Source: Chryseobacterium sp. BLS98 (GTDB lineage: Bacteria > Bacteroidota > Bacteroidia > Flavobacteriales > Weeksellaceae). From it: a stretch of 64,000 nt of DNA. Below the pieces are notes generated by a model, which saw nothing but the letters and a program-made list of their open reading frames with translations, was not told the origin of the DNA and did no database searches. The translations under genes were made by a program, and so were the position numbers. The stretch is from NCBI RefSeq assembly GCF_001045445.1, contig NZ_LFNF01000002.1, positions 744,001 through 808,000 of the forward strand. The letters are read 5' to 3'. Shown here in pieces: positions 54,664 to 63,796 of the stretch; the first letter of the stretch is position 1, and each line of letters opens with the position of its first letter.

Positions 54664-56322
54664 ATGGAAGAACAAAATTCAAATATATGGTGGCTCAATG
54701 AAGAGTCCGAGCAGATGCTGAACAGAGGCTATCTGTTAAAAGGGGAAACTGTGGACGGAGCCATCGACAGAATCACTACTGCTGCTGCAAAAAAATTATA
54801 CAAGCCGGAATTACAACCTGCTTTCAAAGAAATGATCACCAAAGGATGGATCAGCTTCTCCTCTCCTGTCTGGGCAAATATGGGAACACAGAGAGGTCTT
54901 CCTATTTCATGTTTCAACGTACACATTCCGGATAGCATTGAAGGAATTACCCACAAAATGGGTGAAGTGATCATGCAGACAAAAATCGGTGGTGGAACTT
55001 CAGGGTATTTCGGAGAACTTAGAAACAGAGGAACTGCTGTAACGGATAACGGAAAATCCTCAGGAGCGGTTTCGTTCATGAAATTATTCGATACTGCGAT
55101 GGACGTAGTTTCGCAGGGTGGAGTAAGAAGAGGAGCATTTGCCGCTTATCTGGATATCGACCATGGTGATATTGAAGAATTTTTGTCTATTAAAGATATC
55201 GGAAGCCCTATCCAGAACTTATTTACAGGAATCTGTGTTCCGGATTACTGGATGCAGGATATGATCGATGGAGATATGGACAAACGTAAAATCTGGGCAA
55301 GAGTTCTTGAAAGCCGTCAGCAGAAAGGTCTTCCATATATTTTCTTTACCGATAACGTGAACAGGAACAAACCACAGGTTTATAAAGATCTTGGAATGCC
55401 TGTTAATGCAAGTAACCTTTGCTCTGAAATCATGCTTCCTTCTACCAGAGAAGAGTCTTTCATCTGCTGTCTGTCTTCCATGAACCTGGAATTGTATGAC
55501 GAATGGAAGGATACGGATGCCGTAAAACTGGCTGTTTACTTCCTGGATGCTGTTTTAACCGAATTTATCGAGAAAACAGAAGGAAACTACTACCTGCAGG
55601 GAGCAAGAAACTTCGCATTGCGTCACAGAGCCCTTGGATTAGGAGTTTTAGGATACCATTCTTATTTACAGAAAAATATGATTCCTTTTGAGAGCTTCGA
55701 AGCTACTCAGTTCAATGCAAGAGCTTTCAGACATATCAAAGAACAGGCGGAAACCGCTTCAAGAGAGCTTGCCAACATTTATGGTGAACCGGAATTACTA
55801 AAAGGATACGGATTGAGAAATACCACAACAATGGCCATTGCTCCTACCACTTCAAGTTCTGCGATCTTAGGACAGACTTCCCCTGGAATTGAGCCATTTG
55901 CTTCCAACTATTATAAAGCCGGTCTTGCGAAAGGAAACTTTATGCGTAAGAACAAATATTTAGCAAAGTTACTGGAAGAAAAAGGTCTTGACAACGAAGA
56001 AACATGGAGAACGATTATGCTTAACCATGGTTCTGTACAACACCTTAAGGAGCTTACAGACGAAGAGAAAGCAGTATTCAAAACGTTTAAAGAAATTTCC
56101 CCGATGGAAATTATCTCCCAGGCCGCTCAAAGACAGCAGTATATTGACCAGGCTCAGTCTCTGAACCTACAGATTCCTTCTACAATGCCTGTAAAAGATG
56201 TTAACTATCTTTATATCGAAGCTTGGAAAAAAGGCGTGAAAACCCTTTATTACCAAAGAAGTTCATCTGTTTCTAAAGAAATGATGGTAAATTTTGTAAC
56301 TTGTTCAGCTTGTGAGGCATAG
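54664..56322 (+). CDS. nrdA: Ribonucleoside-diphosphate reductase subunit alpha (class I)
   Basis: Large catalytic subunit, 552 residues, without the N-terminal ATP-cone seen in E. coli NrdA, so overall activity control by dATP at that site is lacking. Active residues: C83 (GLPISCFN), N251-C253-E255 in SNLCSEIML, C268/C269 (FICCLSSMNL), and the C-terminal relay pair in CSACEA. A 7-bp inverted repeat (AATTCCG/CGGAATT, 54617-54647) lies just before the start. A strong terminator follows. Confidence 0.95.
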   Translation: MEEQNSNIWWLNEESEQMLNRGYLLKGETVDGAIDRITTAAAKKLYKPELQPAFKEMITKGWISFSSPVWANMGTQRGLPISCFNVHIPDSIEGITHKMGEVIMQTKIGGGTSGYFGELRNRGTAVTDNGKSSGAVSFMKLFDTAMDVVSQGGVRRGAFAAYLDIDHGDIEEFLSIKDIGSPIQNLFTGICVPDYWMQDMIDGDMDKRKIWARVLESRQQKGLPYIFFTDNVNRNKPQVYKDLGMPVNASNLCSEIMLPSTREESFICCLSSMNLELYDEWKDTDAVKLAVYFLDAVLTEFIEKTEGNYYLQGARNFALRHRALGLGVLGYHSYLQKNMIPFESFEATQFNARAFRHIKEQAETASRELANIYGEPELLKGYGLRNTTTMAIAPTTSSSAILGQTSPGIEPFASNYYKAGLAKGNFMRKNKYLAKLLEEKGLDNEETWRTIMLNHGSVQHLKELTDEEKAVFKTFKEISPMEIISQAAQRQQYIDQAQSLNLQIPSTMPVKDVNYLYIEAWKKGVKTLYYQRSSSVSKEMMVNFVTCSACEA

Positions 56323-56964
56323 GATTCATAAATAATAAACATCAACATACTTAAAAGCACGCTTTTTGCGTGCTTTTTTATTTACAGGTTAAAATTTTAA
56401 CAAATTTTAACACTATACTCATTAAATTTAAAACTCATAGCAATCTTCCATTGACACTGGAAATATTTACCTTTCATTCCCTAAGCAGTGAATCAAGTCT
56501 CTAAAACACAAGGTTTTAATTAATATTATAAAGTAATTTTATATAAATTTGCTGAAAATTTAATAATAAAATGTTTTTACAATAAATCTTTAACTGTAAA
56601 ATGATATAGCGATCAACAGCAGATAACATATTATTAAAATTTAAATTTTTACAAAAAAAGCACTAAATAAATCAACGTAACATATTTTACGTTTTATTAA
56701 AAAATTAAAATAATTATAAAAAAACACAACTAAAAACAATAATACCAAATGAATGAATAAAAATAATAAACACAAAAAAACACTACTCAGAAATCACTAA
56801 ATGATGAATTTTTAATTTAAAATAAATATTTAAATTAAAAACCAAACACAAGAAAAACTCGTATCTAATATAAAACAAACAAAATACGGGTATTAAACAA
56901 TTAACTTAATATTGGCAAGAAATTTGCTAATAGTACAAACACACAAAAAAAATTATTTCGAAAA
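56323..56964. other. 642-bp AT-rich spacer
   Basis: After the nrd terminator the sequence is almost only A and T, with no open frame, RNA gene or inverted repeat of note. It probably holds the promoter of the lectin cluster, but no full TAnnTTTG is seen; GAAATTTG near 56919 is one base short. Confidence 0.6.
56353..56379 (+). terminator. Terminator of the nrd operon
   Basis: 10-bp stem AAAAGCACGC / GCGTGCTTTT (56353-56362, 56368-56377), 5-nt loop, T-run. Confidence 0.88.
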
Positions 56965-57537
56965 ATGCACAAGATTATCACTTTAATTTTGGTAATGGCT
57001 TTTTGTTCCATTACTGCTCAGGTGGGTATTAACACTTCTACCCCCGATCCAAGCTCTGCTTTAGATATTACAAGCACTTCTAAAGGGGTTCTTTTACCCA
57101 GAATCAGCAACCTTTCGTCCGTTACTAATCCTGCAACAGGACTGGTTATTTTTGATACAAACAGAAAATGTATCAGCCAGAATGTGGGAACTCCTGCAGC
57201 TCCGGACTGGGTATGTCTTTCTCCCTATGTAGCTAAATTTTTCTACATGCCAAGCGTAGTTTTTGACACTACTACTCCTGCAACAGGACAGACAAAAGAT
57301 CTTTATACCCTGTATAAAAATCAGTTTTCGAATGTACCGGCGAATGCAAGAAGCACATCAGCTCCTGCTACAATTCCGTTTTTCCCTAATGCAACAGATA
57401 TATATTACTATGTAACGGGATATGACGCTTCTGTTTTCAAGATAAACAGCATCAGCAACACGGGTGTACTAAATTATGACGTATTATCAAATGCTACTTC
57501 AGCATCTTTCATCAACATTGTATTTGTTGTAAAATAA
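56965..57537 (+). CDS. Secreted VGIN-repeat protein
   Basis: A 190-residue protein with signal peptide MHKIITLILVMAFCSITAQ, then VGINTSTPDPSSALDITS and KGVLLPRISNLSSV: the same head module as the genes at 17302 and 59697. The C-terminal half (about 85-190) is a beta-rich domain without recognised motifs. Followed after 6 nt by the lectin gene, so the two form an operon. A cell-surface or secreted structural role is inferred from the signal peptide and the repeat. Confidence 0.75.
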   Translation: MHKIITLILVMAFCSITAQVGINTSTPDPSSALDITSTSKGVLLPRISNLSSVTNPATGLVIFDTNRKCISQNVGTPAAPDWVCLSPYVAKFFYMPSVVFDTTTPATGQTKDLYTLYKNQFSNVPANARSTSAPATIPFFPNATDIYYYVTGYDASVFKINSISNTGVLNYDVLSNATSASFINIVFVVK

Positions 57538-57543
57538 GCAGTC

Positions 57544-59112
57544 ATGAAAAAAAATTTTAAAGGGCTGTCTTTGATGAGCCTGGTTTTTGTTCTGCTTACC
57601 AACTTTGTGTATGCACAGACAGACAGTACAGAAGTGGCAAGTATTTACGGGTTTTATTCCTATTCAAGCTCATTAATGAATGCTTCTTCAGCATCTGAGC
57701 TTTCGATACAGGGAAATGCCTCACATACCGCTACAGGAGTACAGCTTACTCCTGCCAGCTCAAGCCAGTTCGGGGGATTGTTTATCAACGGAAGAACTTT
57801 TACATCAGTAAACGGTCTTCATGTGGAATTTGAATATGATATGAAAAATGGTACTCCACTGGGAGGTACTTACGGAGACGGTTTATCTTTTTTCCTTTAT
57901 GACGGGGCAGTAACCAATCCTGTCATTGGAGCACCGGGTGCTGGCATCGGATATTCCTATAACAGAACGCAGAATACCTATGCAAGTCAGAGAAAACCAG
58001 GTTTATCCGGGGCTTATCTGGGTATTGCGCTGGATGAGTTTGGGAATTTTAAATCGAAACGTTTTCAGGGTGAATCCAGAATAAATGGTATTTCAGGGGT
58101 AACCTGGAGCCAGGCAGCAAGTCATGTAACTTTAAGAGGGGCAATGGGTGCAGCCATCAATACGACAGGTTTAGGATTAGGATATACGGGATATCCTGTA
58201 TTGGTTACCCGTTCTACGTTGAGCAATTCGGGTACGGTGGGCAGAATCCTGCAGACAGACAGAAGCTATCTAACTACTTCAAATACGCTACCCTCACTTT
58301 TTGACCTTAGAAACAATGCCGGAGAATTCAGAAAAGTATATCTTGACCTGATTCCACATTTCACAACCCCAACTACGACAGATGGATTTGATATAAAAGT
58401 GGATATTCAGACTACTCAAAATGGAACACCAATCAATGTAATCAATTATTACCACTATAAGACCTCAGTTCCGTATACTGAAAATGCAAATCCGCAAATA
58501 ACTGATTTTAATACCTCTGATGTTGAAGGAACTCCTACAAACCAAACCCTCAATGCAACAGTTCCGGCAGTTTTAAAGCTCGGTTTTGCAGCAGCTACAG
58601 GAGCAGCATATCAGCAGCACATCATCCGAAATGTAAAACTTACTCTTCCTTATGCCGCCGTTACCAATGATGATGTGGCGTCTACCTGTAAGCTTCAGCC
58701 GGTTAATATTCCGGTTTTGAATAATGATATTGCCTACAAAGGTCCTATCAGCATTACCACTCCGCCAACAGGAAGCAGTGCCAATATAGATTATTCTACT
58801 TTCAGCTTTACAAAAACCAGCGATACAGATCTTACCCTGTACCGTAAAAAGGTAACTCCTCAGGGAACATGGACGTATAATAAATCTACCGGAATTGTTA
58901 CCTTTAATCCTTCAAGCGGATTTACAGGAACCGCAACAATGACTTATACCATAAAGGGAAGAACTGTAAAAGATGCAAACGGAAAGATCATTGAACCTTA
59001 CGGTGATACCGCTTACCGATCTGTTCCGGCTACAATTACAGTCAATTTAAAGACTACCGGATGTGTCTATTCTGTTATCTCAAATAAAATGGTAACACAG
59101 GGAGTAAAGTAA
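57544..59112 (+). CDS. Secreted L-type (legume-like) lectin domain protein
   Basis: A 522-residue protein: signal peptide to about residue 25, an L-type lectin domain (about 33-290; the strands YGDGLSFFLYDG and GAYLGIALDEFGNF are diagnostic), then an Ig-like or cadherin-like domain (about 375-505) that begins with DDVASTCKLQPVNIPVLNND. The end NKMVTQGVK does not look like a type IX sorting domain. It would bind glycans outside the cell. Six nt after the VGIN gene. Confidence 0.82.
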   Translation: MKKNFKGLSLMSLVFVLLTNFVYAQTDSTEVASIYGFYSYSSSLMNASSASELSIQGNASHTATGVQLTPASSSQFGGLFINGRTFTSVNGLHVEFEYDMKNGTPLGGTYGDGLSFFLYDGAVTNPVIGAPGAGIGYSYNRTQNTYASQRKPGLSGAYLGIALDEFGNFKSKRFQGESRINGISGVTWSQAASHVTLRGAMGAAINTTGLGLGYTGYPVLVTRSTLSNSGTVGRILQTDRSYLTTSNTLPSLFDLRNNAGEFRKVYLDLIPHFTTPTTTDGFDIKVDIQTTQNGTPINVINYYHYKTSVPYTENANPQITDFNTSDVEGTPTNQTLNATVPAVLKLGFAAATGAAYQQHIIRNVKLTLPYAAVTNDDVASTCKLQPVNIPVLNNDIAYKGPISITTPPTGSSANIDYSTFSFTKTSDTDLTLYRKKVTPQGTWTYNKSTGIVTFNPSSGFTGTATMTYTIKGRTVKDANGKIIEPYGDTAYRSVPATITVNLKTTGCVYSVISNKMVTQGVK

Positions 59113-59120
59113 TATATTCT

Positions 59121-59176
59121 AAAAATCAATACAAAAAAACCATAGAACTTTCTATGGTTTTTTTGTATTGATTTTT
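59121..59176 (+). terminator. 26-bp perfect terminator hairpin
   Basis: Arms 59121-59146 and 59151-59176 pair without mismatch, loop ACTT, T-run at the 3' end. It ends the lectin operon 8 nt after the stop. Also symmetric enough to act from the other side. Confidence 0.88.
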
Positions 59177-59178
59177 TA

Positions 59179-59272
59179 TTTATAAATTTAATTTTTTAAA
59201 ATTTCAGCTATGAAATTTGGGCAAGTAGAAACCGATCTTATGCATCTAATAGGTTATTTACCAAATAATTAA
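59179..59272 (+). pseudogene. Truncated start of a DUF72-like gene
   Basis: Positions 59179-59230 match 61170-61222 with four substitutions and one indel, including ATG and the first seven codons (MKFGQVE). The frame then loses similarity and stops at 59272 after 20 codons. This is a relic of the DUF72 gene start, separated from the intact gene by the VGIN gene. Confidence 0.6.
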
Positions 59273-59368
59273 AAATAAAATTACTTGTATAAAAATATTT
59301 ATTAACTTTATGTTAAGAAAAAGAAACACATATGGAATTAAATTTTACATTACATCCCTTCTCCAGCG

Positions 59369-59388
59369 TTTGTATTTTAAAATACAAA
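59369..59388. promoter_or_regulatory. Perfect 20-bp palindrome
   Basis: TTTGTATTTT followed at once by its reverse complement. About 310 nt upstream of the VGIN gene at 59697; could be an operator. Confidence 0.4.
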
Positions 59389-59696
59389 TAAGATTGACAG
59401 ACTCGTTCGCAAGTTTTTGATATTAGATGCTAAAAGGAAATACACAAAACATTATTCACTATACTTTCTACATAATTTAACTGCGAAATACTGATTTGTA
59501 AAACTTTCTGCACCAATTATTTAAAATTTACAACCTGTACATAAATTAGTTATAATATTTGACGGCTCTTATGAAGTCTGAATAATATTATAAATCCATT
59601 CGCAATTTGATTTGAACAAAAAGCATTAATATTTTGAAAACCATTAATGTCTTTTCAGCTCTATATAAAAAATCAATTAAATATAAATAAACAAAA

Positions 59697-61106
59697 ATGA
59701 AAAAAAACTTATTATTTGGGATAGTAATTTTCCCGTTATTTTATTCCGCACAAGTAGGTATTAATACAACTACTCCAGCAGCAACATTAGATGTAACTGC
59801 CAAGAATACAACAGGAACCACTACAAATGTAGATGGTTTGCTGATACCCCGTGTAGACAGACAAAGAGCACAAAGTATGGCTTCTATTCCTACTTCTACC
59901 CTCATTTATGTGAATAGCATTGCAACAGGAACCCAAACAGGAACCGCTGTCAATATAAATGCAGTAGGATATTATTCATTCGACGGATCGGTCTGGGTAA
60001 AAATAAATACAGGAAATGATGTTAATATTTATAACTCAGACGGAACACTTACGGGAAACAGAACGGTTGAAATGGGAACCAATTTTTTAAGGTTCCAGAA
60101 TACTGCAACCGGTCCTTTTTTCAGAATTCTTCATACAGCTACTGATGGCCAGGGAACTATTCAGGGAACCAGCCGTGCTGCTATGACATGGTCTTCCAAT
60201 GCCGCTTCTTTCCTTGATATTTTTCAGGATGTAGGATCGGCAGCGCAAGTTTCCATCAGAGGAACTTCTACCGGACTGTTCTTAGGTTCATCTACAGGAA
60301 GTACAGCTCCTGTCAACCTTATGGCCAACGGAACCACAGCCCTTACGGTTATTAATGGAGGGAATGTAGGTATAGGAACTACAGCACCCAATACCAATGC
60401 ACTGTTAGAATTAAGCTCAGCTTCAAAAGGTCTGCTATTGCCAAGATTAGCTTTGACTGCAACCAATAATGCCTCTCCGCTTTCTGCACATGTTGCAGGG
60501 ATGAAAGTATATAATACGGCAACCAATACATCATCTGCAGGTAATGAGGTCTATCCCGGTGAATATATCAATGACGGTGCAAAATGGGGACGTTCATTAA
60601 GCACGAGTGATGTCAGTATACTTATCGGAGCAGATGGTACAGACGCTGTGGCTACATCAGCAACGATAACAGTACCTAGTGGTACTAATGTTGGTGTTAA
60701 CACTAATTTAAGTACGTTTAATTTTACATTGACCAGGCCTTCTTTAGTGACTTTCAGCGCCAATGTTTCAGCAAGCATGACAACCACTACAGGAGCTGCA
60801 ATTACAGATGGTGTACCAAGACTATATCGGGTTTTCTGGCAGTTTACAACAGTGCCTGCAGGTTCTACAATAACTACAGGAACTGCCTATGGTCCGAGTT
60901 CCGGTATTTATACAGGAGCCAGCCCTTCAGGTGGAACAACAGGAAATATGAATACGACTCCCAATATGTCTCTTAAGCTAATTCCGGGTTCATACACTGT
61001 AGTCTTAACCGGACTATTAACAAATATTGTTAGCTCCTCCTATAATGGACAATTTGGAGCAGCTGCTAATGACAATGTGAGTATTGTTGCGATACCGATA
61101 AAATAA
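59697..61106 (+). CDS. Large secreted VGIN-repeat protein
   Basis: A 469-residue protein: signal peptide MKKNLLFGIVIFPLFYSAQ, then VGINTTTPAATLDV identical to the 17302 protein, a fibre-like middle (TDGQGTIQGTSRAAMTW) and a second head motif, NVGIGTTAPNTNALLELSS with KGLLLPRLAL (about 223-250). The C-terminus is a beta-rich domain (about 320-469; few charged residues). The layout resembles fibre or adhesin stalks. Stands alone with its own terminator between the DUF72 relic and the intact DUF72 gene. Confidence 0.76.
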   Translation: MKKNLLFGIVIFPLFYSAQVGINTTTPAATLDVTAKNTTGTTTNVDGLLIPRVDRQRAQSMASIPTSTLIYVNSIATGTQTGTAVNINAVGYYSFDGSVWVKINTGNDVNIYNSDGTLTGNRTVEMGTNFLRFQNTATGPFFRILHTATDGQGTIQGTSRAAMTWSSNAASFLDIFQDVGSAAQVSIRGTSTGLFLGSSTGSTAPVNLMANGTTALTVINGGNVGIGTTAPNTNALLELSSASKGLLLPRLALTATNNASPLSAHVAGMKVYNTATNTSSAGNEVYPGEYINDGAKWGRSLSTSDVSILIGADGTDAVATSATITVPSGTNVGVNTNLSTFNFTLTRPSLVTFSANVSASMTTTTGAAITDGVPRLYRVFWQFTTVPAGSTITTGTAYGPSSGIYTGASPSGGTTGNMNTTPNMSLKLIPGSYTVVLTGLLTNIVSSSYNGQFGAAANDNVSIVAIPIK

Positions 61107-61132
61107 AAATATTTATCAAATTAATTTGATGG

Positions 61133-61162
61133 AACCACAGAAAGTTTCTGCGGTTTTGTTTT
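61133..61162 (+). terminator. Terminator of the large VGIN gene
   Basis: Stem AACCaCAGAAA / TTTCTGcGGTT with one mismatch, followed by T-rich sequence. Confidence 0.7.
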
Positions 61163-61201
61163 ATATTTGTTTATAAGTTTAATTTTTTAAAAACTTCAGC
61201 T

Positions 61202-62092
61202 ATGAAATTCGGCCAAGTAGAAGACCCGTCAAAAATAGATTTTACGCTTCCAAAAGATCATTCAAGAACCAAGGAAATTTTAAATCAGAATAAAAAAGGA
61301 CTTGAAAATATTTCCATAGGATGTGCAAAATGGAACAAAACCGACCTGAAAGGATTTTACCCTAAGGGCACCAAAGACGAACTGACCTACTATGCCAAAC
61401 AGTTTAATTCTATTGAGCTGAACGCTACTTTTTACGGAATGCCTACTCCTGAGCAGGTTGCGGTATGGAAAGAAAAAACACCTGACAATTTTAAATTCTT
61501 CCCAAAGATCACCAACACGGTTTCCCATTTCAGAAGGTTGATTGACGTTACCGAACCTGTTACCAGTTTTGCATCAGCTGTAATGAATTTTGATCAAAAA
61601 CTGGGAATGGTTTTTCTGCAGCTTCATGATAATTTCAAACCTAAGGATTATGACAGGCTGGAAAAATTTGTGAAAGACTGGCCCAAAGAAGTCCCGCTAG
61701 CTATTGAGCTTCGTAATACAGAATGGTTTACTGATGAAGAGATCTTCAATACAACCTGCGAACTTTTTGAAGCCCATCATATTACCAATATCATAGTGGA
61801 TACTGCCGGAAGAAGGGATATGCTACATATGCGGCTTACCACTCCCAATGCATTTATAAGATATGTAGGAGCCAATGCTGAAAGCGACTATGATAGACTG
61901 GATGACTGGATGAAACGCCTGACAAAATGGAAAAAAGAGGGACTGCAGAACGTTTATTTCTTTGTTCATCAGAACATTGAAAAAGCATCTCCGCTATTAT
62001 CCGCCTATTTTATTAAAAAGATGAATGAAGAATGGAAAACAGATCTTCATATTCCGCAAATGGCTTCAGATAATAATGGAACGCTGTTCTAA
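61202..62092 (+). CDS. DUF72 domain-containing protein
   Basis: A 296-residue TIM-barrel-like protein of the DUF72 (YecE) family: ISIGCAKWNKTDLKGFYP, FNSIELNATFYGMPTPEQV, FKFFPKITNTVSH, LPLAIELRNTEWF-type strand (VPLAIELRNTEWF here) and FFVHQN near the end. The biochemical function of the family is not known. Start ATG; its 5' flank and first seven codons occur again 1.99 kb upstream as a relic. Confidence 0.93.
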   Translation: MKFGQVEDPSKIDFTLPKDHSRTKEILNQNKKGLENISIGCAKWNKTDLKGFYPKGTKDELTYYAKQFNSIELNATFYGMPTPEQVAVWKEKTPDNFKFFPKITNTVSHFRRLIDVTEPVTSFASAVMNFDQKLGMVFLQLHDNFKPKDYDRLEKFVKDWPKEVPLAIELRNTEWFTDEEIFNTTCELFEAHHITNIIVDTAGRRDMLHMRLTTPNAFIRYVGANAESDYDRLDDWMKRLTKWKKEGLQNVYFFVHQNIEKASPLLSAYFIKKMNEEWKTDLHIPQMASDNNGTLF

Positions 62093-62216
62093 AAGCAGGA
62101 AAACATACTCCATTTTTTAATAAAACGCGAAAAAACTGTTTTTTGTGGGAAAAATTTAGTAATTTAGAATAGACTGCTGTTCATAACACAACAGGCTGTT
62201 TTAAAATACAAATGCC

Positions 62217-62447
62217 ATGGAAAAAGAAATCTGTACCATCAGCATTACCAACAACTGGCTTGGTGATGAATATACATTCTATGAAGATCATAGAATCAAG
62301 AGAGTTTACGACAATCACAGCCTGAGCGTCAACCGCACTGAATGGCTGGAGCCTCACCAGATCAGTAAACAGAATAAGGACAAACTGGTCAAAAGCTGCC
62401 CTGAAGAATTTAAGGAGCAGATCATGCAGATCCTGGATTATCCTTAA
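62217..62447 (+). CDS. Small hypothetical protein
   Basis: A 76-residue, charged, soluble protein (MEKEICTISITNNWLGDEY). No family recognised and no signal peptide. The clear ATG, balanced composition and the position between two terminated units support a real gene. The same strand carries an out-of-frame ATG 5 nt earlier. It ends just before a large inverted repeat. Confidence 0.65.
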   Translation: MEKEICTISITNNWLGDEYTFYEDHRIKRVYDNHSLSVNRTEWLEPHQISKQNKDKLVKSCPEEFKEQIMQILDYP

Positions 62448-62459
62448 TGTAATATTATG

Positions 62460-62520
62460 AGTAATGGGTAATAAGTAATATTAAACTATTGGTTTAAAGA
62501 ATTACTTATTACCCATTACT
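62460..62520. repeat. Intergenic inverted repeat with 20-bp arms
   Basis: Arms 62460-62479 and 62501-62520 are perfectly complementary (core GGGTAATAAG); the 21-nt loop holds a second 6-bp stem TTAAAC/GTTTAA. It fills the gap between convergent genes and overlaps the stop of the 62520-63113 gene by one base. Could end transcription both ways or be a REP-like element. Confidence 0.75.
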
Positions 62521-63113
62521 TATTCCTTATTTTTTCTCAATAAAAGGACGAGATTCAGGAAAAGCAGAAGAAGGTCTAAAGTGACCCAGATTCCCAGCTT
62601 TGTATTTTCATAATTATAGGCTTCCAGCTGTTTTTTTGCAGTTTCTGAAAGTTTTACACTTTGGTTGATATAATTCTGAACTTCTACAATCTGGTCTATA
62701 TTTTTATTCGGAACCGCATGCTGGGAGAAATACACCATGTTTTTTTTGCCAAGATATCCTATAATCCAGTATTCATCGGATTTGTCCATTTTAAGATATT
62801 CTATCCTGTAATATTCCGGACGTATTTTCCCGATATGCTTAGGCTCTAAATTTCCGTTTTTGGCAGTATCTACTTTAATGAGGTAAAAATCCAGTGTCTG
62901 GGGCAGTTTATTCACTACCTGAAGCCCCACTGAGTTGTCTACAAAACTTACCGCACTTTTTTTAATGAACCAATAGGTAAAGATTGAAATAGAAAAAACG
63001 ACCGTAAGAATCCGGAACAGTTTCGCCCATTTTGCAGTCTTTCCTGATTTTACTTTAAATAAAACCAAAGAAATAACACAAGCCCAGAAGATCACAAAAA
63101 TGATAAATACCAT
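62520..63113 (-). CDS. Hypothetical membrane protein
   Basis: A 197-residue protein with three membrane helices: about 1-20 (VFIIFVIFWACVISLVLF), about 31-50 (LFRILTVVFSISIFTYWFI) and about 172-192 (WVTLDLLLLFLNLVLLL), and a soluble stretch of about 120 residues between the second and third. No family recognised. It follows the HD gene on the same strand after 38 nt and may be co-transcribed. Confidence 0.7.
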   Translation of the reverse strand: MVFIIFVIFWACVISLVLFKVKSGKTAKWAKLFRILTVVFSISIFTYWFIKKSAVSFVDNSVGLQVVNKLPQTLDFYLIKVDTAKNGNLEPKHIGKIRPEYYRIEYLKMDKSDEYWIIGYLGKKNMVYFSQHAVPNKNIDQIVEVQNYINQSVKLSETAKKQLEAYNYENTKLGIWVTLDLLLLFLNLVLLLRKNKE

Positions 63114-63151
63114 ACTGCAAAGATACTGATTTAAGATTTTTCAGAGGAATC

Positions 63152-63796
63152 TTAATCTACATTCCATTCTTTGTAGAATTGGTCAAGGAATCCCAGCATA
63201 TAATCATGTCTTTCCTGAGCCAGCTCTTTCCCTTTCCGGGTATTCATCAGATCTTTTAAAAGCAGCAGTTTTTCGTAGAAATGATTGATGGTGGTACCGT
63301 TAGATTTCTTGTATTCATCTTTGGACATATTCAGGCTTGGCTGAATTTCAGGATCATACATCAGATTGTTTTTAAAGCCTCCGAAGTTGAACGTTCTTCC
63401 TATTCCAATAGCGCCAATCGCATCTATCCGGTCTGCATCCTGTACGATCTTAAGTTCAGCAGGAAGCTCAGCCGGCATTTCGCCCCTGTTCTTAAAAGAA
63501 ATGTTTTTAATAATAAATAATACCTTTTCTATTACCTCTTCCGAAACATTCTGGCTTTTCAGGAATTCTCCTGCTATTTTCGGAGCTATGGTTTCGTCTC
63601 CGTTATGGAATTTAGGATCGGCAATATCATGCAGCAATGCAGACAGCTCCACCACTTCCTTATTGCAGTCTTCGGTTTCGGCTATTTTTTTGGACAATTT
63701 CCATACTCTTTCAATGTGATACCAGTCGTGGCCTGCTTCAGCACCTTCCAACTTTTCTTTTACAAATTCTACGGTGTTTTCGATCGTACTTTTCAT
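63152..63796 (-). CDS. HD-domain phosphohydrolase (YedJ/YpgQ-like)
   Basis: A 214-residue metal phosphohydrolase: AGHDWYHIERVWKLS (first His), LSALLHDIADPKF (His-Asp pair), and QDADRIDAIGAIGIGRTF (last Asp), as in the YedJ/YpgQ family, members of which hydrolyse nucleotides. Start ATG 63796, overlapping the upstream hydrolase gene by 4 nt. Substrate unknown. Confidence 0.9.
   Translation of the reverse strand: MKSTIENTVEFVKEKLEGAEAGHDWYHIERVWKLSKKIAETEDCNKEVVELSALLHDIADPKFHNGDETIAPKIAGEFLKSQNVSEEVIEKVLFIIKNISFKNRGEMPAELPAELKIVQDADRIDAIGAIGIGRTFNFGGFKNNLMYDPEIQPSLNMSKDEYKKSNGTTINHFYEKLLLLKDLMNTRKGKELAQERHDYMLGFLDQFYKEWNVD

Larger units (their letters stand above)
59113..59696. other. 584-bp spacer with DUF72 gene-start remnant and a palindrome
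   Basis: Contains the terminator, then 59179-59230, which repeats the start and 5' flank of the DUF72 gene (61170-61222), then a perfect 20-bp palindrome (59369-59388). The rest is AT-rich, without frame or RNA gene. Confidence 0.7.

Noticed and set aside
59179..59230. Target-site duplication of a transposon
   Set aside because: About 52 nt with several differences is too long and too diverged, and no transposase or terminal inverted repeats lie between the copies.
60224..60787. Two minus-strand frames inside the large VGIN gene
   Set aside because: They arise from the Thr/Ala/Gly-rich codons of the plus-strand gene; no signal peptide or family motif.
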